This document shows positions 8,434 through 16,179 of a stretch of 64,000 bases of DNA, in pieces. Both the position numbers and the translations under genes were made by a program. Origin of the DNA: Oscillospiraceae bacterium (lineage in GTDB: Bacteria; Bacillota; Clostridia; UBA1381; UBA9506); contig SVJQ01000003.1 of assembly GCA_015068905.1 (NCBI GenBank), positions 1-64,000 of the forward strand, written 5' to 3'. The notes below the pieces were generated by a model. It was not told the origin of the DNA, did not search any database, and was given only the letters and a program-made list of their open reading frames with translations. Position 1 is the stretch's first letter. Each line of letters starts with the position of its first letter.

Positions 8434-9519
8434 ATGAATAATGTTAAATTGAGTTCTGCTGTATCAGAATTCTCAAAAAATAGAAAAAACAATTCTGCAT
8501 ACTACGAAGAAAATTGGGCTGAAAGAAAAGAACGAAAGGATTATTATCAGTCTTTTACAAAAGATAAGATTATCGCTATGACTGAAGATGAATTTTATGA
8601 GTATATCAGTAAGCTTTGGTCTATGCTTATTTGGGGCAATAAAAAATATGTTGTGGACAAGCTTATTTCTGATAATGGTTTTTCTTCTCTAAAGAAGCAC
8701 TTGGCTGAACTTCTCTACGGTTCTGCAAAAATAGAATCAAGATGGGATACATTTTTAAAATCAATAAAGGGTATGGGACCTGCAACAATAAGTGAGTTGC
8801 TTACATATGCAAACCCTGATGAATATGTTATTTTCAATAAAACTACAATTCTTGGTTTTACTTATCTTGATATACCAGATATGCCTAAATATAATTATCA
8901 ATACACCGGAAAGAAATATGCTGAAGTATGTAAAATTGCAAAAGAAATTTCTGCTGCATTGAAAGAAGCTGGAGCTGAAGATTATGACCTTTTGGCAGTC
9001 GATTACTTTATGTGGGATGAGATTCTTCCTCTTGCAGAGAAAAAAGAAGTAAAAACAAATGACGAGGATGATCCAAAGATAGAGAAGCAAGTTAGCGATA
9101 AAGATTCAAAATCTCTACACACAGAGATTAAGGAAAAACTTGTTGCAATCGGAGAACTTCTTGGTTTTGAAAGCCGTTCCGAAGTTAAAATCACCACCGG
9201 TGCAGTTGTTGATGCTGTATGGGAAGCCAAAATAGGTAACATGGGTAAGGCGATTTATGTGTTTGAAGTACAGTCCAAAGGCTCTATTGATAGTTTGATT
9301 CTCAACCTCAAGAAAGCTCAAAGCAATGCTGCTGTTCAGGCTGTTGTAGCTGTTGCTGATGAAGCTCAGTTAGCTAAAATTATCAGCGAAAGCAACGGCG
9401 TTATTGATGAAAAATCTTTGAGAACATGGGATTCAGAAGATGTTTTAGCTGTATATGATTCACTTGTCAGAGCACATGAATCTATTAACAAATTGGCATT
9501 GGTTCCGGAAAGCTTTTAA
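8434..9519 (+). CDS. HhH protein with restriction-endonuclease-like C-terminus
   Basis: 361 residues behind a GGGAGAG site, 17 bp after the previous gene. Residues 111-123 (IKGMGPATISELL) are a helix-hairpin-helix, usually a non-specific DNA-binding element. A charged linker (about 202-228) leads to a second domain with helix-strand order and VVDAVWEAK (D260) followed by YVFEVQSKGS (E278, Q280, K282). That resembles a PD-(D/E)xK nuclease core with an altered third position, so it may be catalytic or only DNA-binding. Its position in the operon suggests a DNA-acting part of the same system. Confidence 0.6.
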   Translation: MNNVKLSSAVSEFSKNRKNNSAYYEENWAERKERKDYYQSFTKDKIIAMTEDEFYEYISKLWSMLIWGNKKYVVDKLISDNGFSSLKKHLAELLYGSAKIESRWDTFLKSIKGMGPATISELLTYANPDEYVIFNKTTILGFTYLDIPDMPKYNYQYTGKKYAEVCKIAKEISAALKEAGAEDYDLLAVDYFMWDEILPLAEKKEVKTNDEDDPKIEKQVSDKDSKSLHTEIKEKLVAIGELLGFESRSEVKITTGAVVDAVWEAKIGNMGKAIYVFEVQSKGSIDSLILNLKKAQSNAAVQAVVAVADEAQLAKIISESNGVIDEKSLRTWDSEDVLAVYDSLVRAHESINKLALVPESF

Positions 9520-9540
9520 AGATACTATTGGTGATAGATT

Positions 9541-11151
9541 ATGATTAAACGAGAAACAAAATACGGTAAAGAATTTATTTTTAAAAACAAATTTGTAAAA
9601 AACAGAATTCCTCCAAATGATAGGAAACTAGATTCGTTTTTGAAGTTCAAATACACACTTGTTTCGCATTTGCATTTAGAAAGATTATTTAAAAAGAAAT
9701 CTTGGTATCACTCGCTTCATATTCATTGGGGAAAAACTGATAATGAATTAGATGAATTTTACAAGAAGCAGGCACAGGAAGCAAAAATATTTAATAGGGA
9801 CGATTTGTGTTTGGAACATTTGGTAATATATGATTTATTACCTAAAGAATATTTAGACGATTATAGAAATAAATATATTAAATTTAGAGCTGTTTCTCAG
9901 AAAAAACATATTCATAATAGAACTTTAAATCAAATAAATGAGTCATTCGATAGAATGCAAAACTCTAGAATTTCGGGTTCCTGGCACAATATGGATTTCT
10001 TCGCAATTGAAGAGAATAGTCCTCTATCAAAGTATTTTGATTATTTTACTTTGCAATTTATAGGGTTAACAGAATCGTTCTTTATTATTAAATATTGTGT
10101 AGATACAAACGAGTTTACAAAGAATGAATTATCCGAGATATTAACATCTATTGTAGATAAAGAAATTTTGTGTATTAGTAATGATAAATGGTGGAAGAAA
10201 AAGAGTTTTGCAGGATGTTATTGTTACCATGTTGGAGATGATGCTAAAACTTATGCACTCGAAAACTATATTTTAGAATTAAAAAACGAATTTTGGCAAG
10301 TAATAAAAGAAAGTTTGATTTCAGACTTCTTTAACGAAAAAAATATTCCTCCAAGTGTTGAAGCATACTCTTCAAAAACTTTAGATGAAAAAGCAGACGA
10401 TATTTTATCGTTGTTAGCTACAAGAAGTTTTGGTAATGTAGAATATAACAAAGTGCAAAAGGTATATTTTATTCCGGCTATTCATATTCGTAAGGGAATT
10501 AGTCTGAACAATTCAAAAATCATAGCTGATTTCAAACAATTTGAAAATGATGGACACGGCTTATATGATTTTTTATCTATTGAAGATGTTATATATAAAG
10601 ATTTTGCAGATTTCTTTGTTTTAAGAGCATTAACTTATCCTATATCGAAACTTGTATATCAGGCACAGCGAAAAGTAAATAAAAATGTGTATAAAAAAGC
10701 TCAATATGACTCTTTGATCAAATTAAAATTAGAGTTGGACAAAGCAATATACTTCTATAGAAGACTTTATGCAGAAGTTTCACCTTATTGTGGGATAAAG
10801 GATAGAATAGATCATAAATTTTGGAATTATAAAAATAAATTCGCTAATGTTTTTGATGAAAAACATCCCGAATTACCCAAAGTTAATTCTTTTGAAACAA
10901 TGTATAGAGAACTTCAATATGATATCAAGGAAAAACATAATTTGTTAGAAAATATTTACAAGCACTTCGAAGAAAACGCAAAAGCTGTCGAAAGCAGATA
11001 TAATTACAAGATAGTTAAATGGACACTAATTGTAACTTGTTTGTCTTTGGTTGTGACAATATTATTTGCAGGGAATCCAAATCTGTACGAAAGCATAAAG
11101 AATAGTTTAACAACTGTATGTTCTGAAATTAAAAATCTGTTTACAAAATAA
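9541..11151 (+). CDS. Unrecognised tail-anchored protein, last gene of the operon
   Basis: 536 residues, 21 bp after the HhH protein with a weak GGTGAT site. The body is highly charged and rich in Lys, Asn and aromatic residues, with predicted long helices towards the C-terminus (about 380-490). A single hydrophobic segment at about 493-511 (WTLIVTCLSLVVTILFAG) is followed by 25 residues, so the protein is probably anchored in the membrane with most of its mass in the cytoplasm. No catalytic motif is evident. Membrane proteins at the end of defence operons are often effectors, but that role is only inferred here. Confidence 0.6.
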   Translation: MIKRETKYGKEFIFKNKFVKNRIPPNDRKLDSFLKFKYTLVSHLHLERLFKKKSWYHSLHIHWGKTDNELDEFYKKQAQEAKIFNRDDLCLEHLVIYDLLPKEYLDDYRNKYIKFRAVSQKKHIHNRTLNQINESFDRMQNSRISGSWHNMDFFAIEENSPLSKYFDYFTLQFIGLTESFFIIKYCVDTNEFTKNELSEILTSIVDKEILCISNDKWWKKKSFAGCYCYHVGDDAKTYALENYILELKNEFWQVIKESLISDFFNEKNIPPSVEAYSSKTLDEKADDILSLLATRSFGNVEYNKVQKVYFIPAIHIRKGISLNNSKIIADFKQFENDGHGLYDFLSIEDVIYKDFADFFVLRALTYPISKLVYQAQRKVNKNVYKKAQYDSLIKLKLELDKAIYFYRRLYAEVSPYCGIKDRIDHKFWNYKNKFANVFDEKHPELPKVNSFETMYRELQYDIKEKHNLLENIYKHFEENAKAVESRYNYKIVKWTLIVTCLSLVVTILFAGNPNLYESIKNSLTTVCSEIKNLFTK

Positions 11152-11154
11152 ATT

Positions 11155-11186
11155 AAAAGCAGCAGACCTCCAGTCTGCTGCTTTGT
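11155..11186. terminator. Bidirectional rho-independent terminator
   Basis: Perfect 12-bp arms, 11156-11167 and 11173-11184 (AAAGCAGCAGAC and its complement) with a 5-base loop. It separates the convergent defence operon and the minus-strand gene that follows. Confidence 0.85.
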
Positions 11187-11197
11187 CATATAGTGGA

Positions 11198-12139
11198 TTA
11201 TCTAAAATCATCAAGCCAGGTTTGGAACTGTTCGAGGGTGATTTCGCCGTTATAACATTTCTTTCGTTCTGCACGGGCGGTTTTACCGAACTCTTTAAAT
11301 TCTTCCTTCGTAATGAGCTTTGCTCTTTGACGGGAATCCATACGGCGATAAGCTGTAATATATGCCTTGTGGATAGCATCGTCTTTATGGACAATATCAA
11401 AGGTTTTAAGTGCACCGATTTCGCTACAAGGCTTTGTTTCGCCGGGCATAATTCTTTCGCAGTATTCGCTATTGATGCGACCACGTGGAATAAAATATTC
11501 TCCGCAGCATTTACAGGGCTTAAACTTAATCTTATTTACAAGCATAAGCATTATATCAAAACGAATTACATCATCAATAGTTTCTAAAGGATACACAACA
11601 ACATATTCATTTGCATCAAAATAGGATGCAAAATCAAAATTAAAAAGCTTACTCTCTTCACGGTGCTTTGTAAAGCGCTGAGGTAGGGAGCCTTTTTTAT
11701 CTTTAATAATTTTATCCAAATAGAATTTGATTTCTGCCTTTTTCTGCTCTATGCTATCAAGCATTGCATTAAGGAATTTATCAAAGTATTTTTCAGAGCC
11801 TTTTTTCGGGGCAGTAAAATCGCTTCCGAGAAAATTCGTAAATTCACTGCTACCATTAGCAAGATAATCAATAAAAGAAGCAATATATACGGTTAAGTAG
11901 CTATTCTTATCAACATAAGCAGCAGACTTTTTGATTGCCTGCTCTGTGCCACCTCCGCCGTAGGCTATAACTATATCTGTAAAAATCGTTCTCAGCACAT
12001 CAGCATCAATCCAAAGAAAGTCGAAAAGAGCTTTGCCGGAAACGGTGCTGACAATTGTTTCTTCAATATTATTAAATTTTAATTTGTATGAGGTTTGGTT
12101 GCCGTTGGCAAAACCGAGGATTTTAGTGTTTTCTTTCAT
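11198..12139 (-). CDS. DUF6076-like zinc-ribbon protein
   Basis: 313 residues. The ATG at 12139, behind AAGGGGTGT, is preferred over an in-frame ATG at 12211 that lies on the -35 box of its own promoter. The C-terminal third has CKCCGEYFIPRGR and a later Cys pair (YCERIMPGETKPCSEIG), a probable zinc ribbon as in DUF6076 proteins on Firmicute mobile elements. Its function is unknown. It is divergent from the excisionase-integrase pair and sits between the cargo and the recombination module, which would suit a regulator. Confidence 0.6.
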   Translation of the reverse strand: MKENTKILGFANGNQTSYKLKFNNIEETIVSTVSGKALFDFLWIDADVLRTIFTDIVIAYGGGGTEQAIKKSAAYVDKNSYLTVYIASFIDYLANGSSEFTNFLGSDFTAPKKGSEKYFDKFLNAMLDSIEQKKAEIKFYLDKIIKDKKGSLPQRFTKHREESKLFNFDFASYFDANEYVVVYPLETIDDVIRFDIMLMLVNKIKFKPCKCCGEYFIPRGRINSEYCERIMPGETKPCSEIGALKTFDIVHKDDAIHKAYITAYRRMDSRQRAKLITKEEFKEFGKTARAERKKCYNGEITLEQFQTWLDDFR

Positions 12140-12182
12140 AATACACCCCTTCAATAAACGAATATAAATAATTCTTGTAAGT

Positions 12183-12211
12183 ATTATATCACGTCGTTTT
12201 TGAAAAGTCAA
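12183..12211 (-). promoter_or_regulatory. Promoter of the DUF6076-like gene
   Basis: On the minus strand TTGACT (12206-12211) and TATAAT (12183-12188) with a 17-bp spacer. The spacer contains AAACGACG (complement of 12192-12199), a word repeated near the opposing promoter. Confidence 0.75.
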
Positions 12212-12256
12212 TACGAAAGCACAAAACGACTATAGAAAATTATTTTTAAAATATAC

Positions 12257-12285
12257 TTGACAAATGAAAATCATCGTGCTATACT
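12257..12285 (+). promoter_or_regulatory. Promoter of the excisionase-integrase operon
   Basis: TTGACA (12257-12262) and TATACT (12280-12285), 17-bp spacer. AAACGACG follows the -10 box at 12288-12295, and GACGAT/ATCGTC form an inverted repeat at about 12292 and 12318. The repeated word in both divergent promoters points to a shared operator. Confidence 0.75.
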
Positions 12286-12366
12286 ATAAACGACGATAAA
12301 GAAATGAAAATAAAATAATCGTCTAATATAATCGGTGTAAAAATACTGAAGGAAGGAGGTAATAGT

Positions 12367-12561
12367 ATGAACGTATTGAATTACACACAGAAGCTAAAGC
12401 ATTATCCTGATGTGCTCACGTCGGATCAGGCAGCTGAAATTCTTAATGTCAGCAAGAAAACGCTTTATATGGCAATTAAGAACAAGGAACTGCACGCCGT
12501 GAAGATTGGACGAGAATATAGGATAGTGAAAGCAAAGCTTGTAGAAATGTTAGTATCGTAA
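12367..12561 (+). CDS. xis: Excisionase-like HTH protein
   Basis: 64 residues behind GGAAGGAGG. The sequence VLTSDQAAEILNVSKKTLYMAIKN and AVKIGREYRIVKAKL is the winged-helix signature of the excisionase/MerR-like DNA-binding family (HTH_17). It lies 14 bp before the integrase gene. In related elements such proteins bind the attachment site arms and steer the integrase towards excision. Confidence 0.85.
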   Translation: MNVLNYTQKLKHYPDVLTSDQAAEILNVSKKTLYMAIKNKELHAVKIGREYRIVKAKLVEMLVS

Positions 12562-12575
12562 GAGGGTGATTATTT

Positions 12576-13766
12576 TTGAAAAAGGAAATTAAGGTGTCAG
12601 GACATCTGGAGGTTATCAAAGGTATTTACCATATGAAGCTTTCCTGGGTGTCCGCAGAAGGTAAGAGACAAAGGAAATCGAAAAGCACAGAGCTACCGGA
12701 ACGGGGCAACAAGAAACGTGCTCAGGATATGCTGATTGATTTTCAACGTGAGCAGGAGGCAGAGCTTGTAGCAAACGGCAACAGCACAAAAGACATACTT
12801 TTCACCGATTATATGAAACAATGGCTGGAAAAGATGAAGCTACAAATCCGACCTACTACATACAGCGGTTATCATGATAATGTTTACGGAATTATAATTC
12901 CATATTTTAAACCAATGAAGCTTAAGCTTAGAGATGTTACACCTAAGCATATTCAGGATTTTTATACGAAGCAAAGACAACGTGTAAAAGGTACAACAGT
13001 TAAAAGCTATCATGCAAATATACATAAAGCTTTCAAAGATGCAAGAAAACTACAGCTTATTGACTCAAACCCTATGGAGTGTGTGGATCCTCCGAAAAAG
13101 GAGCCATACCACGGTCAGACATATACTGTTGAGGAAGCTCAAAAAATACTTGCGTTGATAAGCGATACGATATTTGAAATTCCTATAACAATGATGTTGT
13201 TTTACGGACTTCGTCGTGAAGAAGCGATCGGTCTTAAATGGCAGAACATTGATTTTGACAACGATACCTTTTTGATTGCACATACTGTAACTGAAACAAA
13301 GGTTGACAGACACCTGCAAATGGTTAAAGAAGATTTAACTAAAAACAGTAGTAGTTATCGTTCGCTTCCATTAGTAGCTCCGGTTAAGGAATTGCTTTTA
13401 GAAAAGAAGCAAAGCATTCAGGAATACAGAAAGCTTTTCAGAAGAAGCTACTATCGTGAAGATTCTGATTATGTTTGTGTCAATGAGATTGGTGAATTGA
13501 TTAAACCGAGAACACTGTCGGATAATTTTAAGAGGATTATTCGCCAGAATAAAATTCGTAATTTAAGACTTTATGACTGCCGACATACTGCAGCAAGTAT
13601 AATGCTGAAAAACGGTGTTAATATGAAGAAGATTCAAATGATACTCGGGCACAGTGATTATGCAACAACTGCAAATATATATTCCCACCTTGATTATACT
13701 GATAAAATATCAGCAACAGAAACAATGAAGGAGATAATCTATGGTAAGGATAATGAAACAGTTTAG
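12576..13766 (+). CDS. int: Tyrosine integrase
   Basis: 396 residues from a TTG start behind AGAGGGTGA. The N-terminal part is an arm-binding and SAM-like core-binding region (ILFTDYMKQWLEKMK). The catalytic domain shows arginine I in LFYGLRREEA, box II as YDCRHTAAS, the LGHSDYATT box and the tyrosine in IYSHL. Box II reads YxxR where many integrases have HxxR, a variant that is common in this branch. The enzyme would integrate the element at the nearby tRNA-Ser. A TTG start and coupling to xis suggest low, regulated expression. Confidence 0.95.
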   Translation: MKKEIKVSGHLEVIKGIYHMKLSWVSAEGKRQRKSKSTELPERGNKKRAQDMLIDFQREQEAELVANGNSTKDILFTDYMKQWLEKMKLQIRPTTYSGYHDNVYGIIIPYFKPMKLKLRDVTPKHIQDFYTKQRQRVKGTTVKSYHANIHKAFKDARKLQLIDSNPMECVDPPKKEPYHGQTYTVEEAQKILALISDTIFEIPITMMLFYGLRREEAIGLKWQNIDFDNDTFLIAHTVTETKVDRHLQMVKEDLTKNSSSYRSLPLVAPVKELLLEKKQSIQEYRKLFRRSYYREDSDYVCVNEIGELIKPRTLSDNFKRIIRQNKIRNLRLYDCRHTAASIMLKNGVNMKKIQMILGHSDYATTANIYSHLDYTDKISATETMKEIIYGKDNETV

Positions 13767-13850
13767 GGCAAATCAAGGCAGATTTGGGCAAAACAAAGCC
13801 CGGTTCAGACAAAGTAAATGCGGGCTTACAAACCTGCAAACCCGCAAAAA
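13767..13850 (+). other. Attachment-site flank with direct repeats
   Basis: Between the integrase stop and the tRNA are several copies of a GGCAAA-type word (GGGCAAATC, TTTGGGCAAAACAAAG). The same word recurs beyond the tRNA (TTTGGCAAAATG and CATGGGCAAAACAAG, about 13980-14020). These may be integrase arm sites. This is an inference from repetition and position. Confidence 0.4.
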
Positions 13851-13853
13851 CAC

Positions 13854-13942
13854 TGGCGGAGAAGGTGGGATTCGAACCCACGTGCCCGTTAAGGCAAACG
13901 CATTTCGAGTGCGCCCCGTTATGACCACTTCGATACTTCTCC
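13854..13942 (-). tRNA. tRNA-Ser(CGA), intact
   Basis: On the minus strand the 5' acceptor GGAGAAG pairs with CTTCTCC, followed by G and an encoded CCA. The anticodon loop is CTCGAAA (anticodon CGA) on stem GCGCA/TGCGT, with a long class II variable arm and the T loop GGTTCGAATCC. It is the probable integration target; its 3' part may have been supplied by the element. The only promoter visible upstream is the one before the broken copy at 14144. Confidence 0.95.
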
Positions 13943-14103
13943 AGATATGAAATTGTTTTATATGTCAGCCCTGACAAATTTGGCAAAATGATATTTAAGG
14001 CAAAAACATGGGCAAAACAAGCAAAAGTTAGTTAAAAATAAAATTACAGAAACCGCTTAAAATCAAGGGTTTCGGGCTACGGGAGTTCCGTTAGATGTAG
14101 AAG

Positions 14104-14144
14104 CTTTCGAGTCATGTCCGTTATGACCACTTCGATACCGCTCC
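14104..14144 (-). pseudogene. Truncated tRNA-Ser 5' half
   Basis: On the minus strand this begins GGAGCGG, then shares 20 bases with the intact tRNA-Ser (D arm region, TATCGAAGTGGTCATAACGG) and the anticodon loop CTCGAAA. After the loop the sequence no longer pairs (CATGA against GCTTC), and no T arm or acceptor 3' strand follows. The break in the anticodon loop is where tyrosine integrases often cut. It looks like the scar of an earlier integration or deletion. Confidence 0.75.
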
Positions 14145-14159
14145 GTGTATGAAAATGTT

Positions 14160-14213
14160 AGCGATACTTTGTATCGCTTTTTTTATTTTACCTGATTATA
14201 TGGGGTTTGTCAA
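14160..14213 (-). promoter_or_regulatory. Promoter of the tRNA-Ser locus, with leader hairpin
   Basis: Minus strand TTGACA (14208-14213) and TAAAAT (14185-14190) with a 17-bp spacer. A hairpin AGCGATA/TATCGCT (about 14160-14178) follows the start point; read in the plus direction it is trailed by eight T and could act as a terminator. The promoter reads first into the broken tRNA and then into the intact one. Confidence 0.7.
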
Positions 14214-14294
14214 GGGTTTTGGGAGGCTTGTGTTATCATAAAAAGCCCGGATATTTCATAGATTTTAATAAGATATGTAATAAGGGGCGAGAAG

Positions 14295-15494
14295 ATGCAG
14301 GAATATTTAGTTAAATGCCGGGGCAAGTGGTGGCATTTTTTTATGAAGCCGCTTTACGGCTTGTGTTACAGAAGGCGGGAAGGGGGCAGGTTTTTAAACT
14401 TTGAGGTGTTGCTCCTTGATGCGTGTGAGGATTTTTGCGCCACCTGTATGGGGGACAGCATTCACATTGTCTGTCAGGATAAAAACGGCAGTATTTTATA
14501 CTTAAATGGTGCAGAGGGGGAGTGGAAACGAACCGTTTTGTTGGCAAACAAATCGTCAGTTCCGTATCCGAAGCATTTTTCATTGGTGCCGGTGGGGAAT
14601 TTTTTAAATCTTTTTTATGTGATCGCCTATCAGGAAAAGCAGATGCTTGTGCATCAGATTTTAGGGGTGCAGGACAAACCGCCCACGGTGGTGGACCGCA
14701 TTGCCCCGGGGATGCCTTTGTTTCTGGCGGAGCCGGCTGTGGGAACAGACATAGCGGTTATTTACCGGAATGAAGCCGGCAATAGCGGCTGTCGCACCTT
14801 TCGGTGGTCAAAAAAGGAGTTCGGTCGTTTTGTGCCGGTTAACCCCAGCCTTGGCGGGCAGGTTTGCGCCACACTTTTAGAAAATTATGGGCGCACACGT
14901 TACTGCGCCCTTCAAAAGGTGGAGTCTGTTCGGAATCTGGTTTATTTTGAAAAGACCGAGGATGAGACCTTTACCTCTGCCGTGACGGTTAATCTGGATT
15001 GCCCCAAAGACAGCGCTCCCGTGTTTTATCGCGAGGGGGAAAAGCTGTATCTTGCTTGGCGTGAAGCCGGTAATGTGATGTCATCATATTCTACAGATGA
15101 CGGTGCCAAATGGTCAAAGCCTGTGAAATATATGAAAGGTGCTCAGGTCGTGCCGGTGCTTTATACCCTTTGTGAAGATGGAAGAAGCAGGCGGTTATAC
15201 GGTTTTGAGAAAGACCGTGAGATTGTGTTTTATATCGGTGCAGGGATTTTGGATGAGCAGACCGAGAAGAAGCCAAAAGGATTTCGCCCTGCCGGATATG
15301 AAATTGAGGATTTTGTCAAAAACGCAGTAGCGGCCGAAGCGGAAGAAAAGCCTGCAGGAGATCCTGCTGTAGAGCAGCTTAAGAAAGATTTTTTGCACCT
15401 GAAGGAGCAATATTTTACCTTGCGGCGAACTCTTGCCGAAGTGACGGAACGGATAGAAGAGCTTGAGCATAAAACTGCCGGGTCGGCACAATAA
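14295..15494 (+). CDS. BNR/sialidase-like beta-propeller protein with coiled-coil tail
   Basis: 399 residues behind AGGGGCGAGA. No signal peptide or membrane segment is evident. The body is beta-rich with repeated blades and one clear Asp-box, YSTDDGAKWSKP (about residue 262), as in BNR/sialidase-fold propellers. Residues about 352-395 are a heptad-rich coiled coil (LKKDFLHLKEQYFTLRRTL). Sialidase catalytic arginines cannot be assigned, so a structural or binding role is as likely as an enzymatic one. It is a single-gene unit ending at a terminator shared with mntP. Confidence 0.5.
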   Translation: MQEYLVKCRGKWWHFFMKPLYGLCYRRREGGRFLNFEVLLLDACEDFCATCMGDSIHIVCQDKNGSILYLNGAEGEWKRTVLLANKSSVPYPKHFSLVPVGNFLNLFYVIAYQEKQMLVHQILGVQDKPPTVVDRIAPGMPLFLAEPAVGTDIAVIYRNEAGNSGCRTFRWSKKEFGRFVPVNPSLGGQVCATLLENYGRTRYCALQKVESVRNLVYFEKTEDETFTSAVTVNLDCPKDSAPVFYREGEKLYLAWREAGNVMSSYSTDDGAKWSKPVKYMKGAQVVPVLYTLCEDGRSRRLYGFEKDREIVFYIGAGILDEQTEKKPKGFRPAGYEIEDFVKNAVAAEAEEKPAGDPAVEQLKKDFLHLKEQYFTLRRTLAEVTERIEELEHKTAGSAQ

Positions 15495-15528
15495 AAAAGG
15501 ACTGTGGCAAGTGCCACAGTCCTTTTTT
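15493..15528. terminator. Bidirectional terminator
   Basis: AAAAAAGGACTGTGGC and its complement around the loop AAGT. It serves both the propeller gene and the convergent mntP gene, whose stop codon it overlaps. Confidence 0.9.
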
Positions 15529-16093
15529 ATGCAAAAAACAAGTGTTCAATTAAAATTTTCAGCCCCATAATAATCAGAACGGCACCACCGATTAGCTGTG
15601 CACGCTTTCCTAAAGCCTGACCGGCACATTTGCCGAGAAGGGCGCCAATGGTGCAGAGCACAAAGGTGATGAGGCCGATAATGGCAACCATCCACCCAAT
15701 CCCCATGGTCTCCGGCAGAAAGGCGAAGGTAACACCGGCGGCTAAAGCATCAATGCTGGTGGCAACGGCAAGAACAATCAGTACAGAAAACTGCGTGCTG
15801 CCCTGTGCCTCTTCATCTCCACCCCGGATGACGTCATAAATCATTTTAGCACCGATATAGCCCAGCAGAGCAAAAGCTATCCAATGGTCAAAGGCGGTAA
15901 TGTAACTGCTGAACAGGTGCCCTGCCGCCCAACCGATGAGGGGCATAAGTGCCTGAAACAGACCGAAGAAAAAGCCGAATTTTAAAGCATCTCTCAGCCG
16001 AAGGTTCGGGATTGCCATACCGTTTGAAAGGGATACGGCAAACGCATCCATTGAAAGGCTGAGGGCAATTAAAACAAGCTCAACGATACCCAT
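15527..16093 (-). CDS. mntP: Manganese efflux pump MntP
   Basis: 188 residues. The ATG at 16093 behind AAGGAGG is chosen over an upstream ATG at 16135 that lies in the preceding terminator. Six membrane segments are visible. The paired acidic motifs SLSMDAFAVSLSNG (helix 1) and ATSIDALAAGVTF (helix 4) are the hallmark of the MntP/YebN family, which exports manganese. No yybP-ykoY riboswitch is seen in the short upstream gap. Confidence 0.93.
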   Translation of the reverse strand: MGIVELVLIALSLSMDAFAVSLSNGMAIPNLRLRDALKFGFFFGLFQALMPLIGWAAGHLFSSYITAFDHWIAFALLGYIGAKMIYDVIRGGDEEAQGSTQFSVLIVLAVATSIDALAAGVTFAFLPETMGIGWMVAIIGLITFVLCTIGALLGKCAGQALGKRAQLIGGAVLIIMGLKILIEHLFFA

Positions 16094-16131
16094 GTGAGCC
16101 TCCTTATGTATTTTAAAAGGAATTATACATA

Positions 16132-16160
16132 ACAAAAGACCCGCAATCGGGGTCTTTTGT
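16132..16160 (-). terminator. Terminator after lysC
   Basis: Hairpin ACAAAAGACCC/GGGGTCTTTTGT around GCAATC, directly after the lysC stop in the direction of transcription. Confidence 0.8.
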
Positions 16161-16179
16161 CAGTTGTATGTAATTAATT

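Larger units (their letters stand above)
1..13942. mobile_element. Integrative mobile element, right-hand part
   Basis: The stretch carries a RepA-type initiator fragment, a MobC-like protein, cargo including a restriction-like operon, an excisionase and a tyrosine integrase that ends 87 bp from a tRNA-Ser. This is the usual right end of an integrative and mobilisable or conjugative element. The cargo is visibly more AT-rich than the genes beyond 14.3 kb. The left end lies outside the window. No relaxase or conjugation ATPase is present here, so the element is either mobilised in trans, decayed, or has those genes further left. The right boundary is inferred to fall within the tRNA-Ser. Confidence 0.85.
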
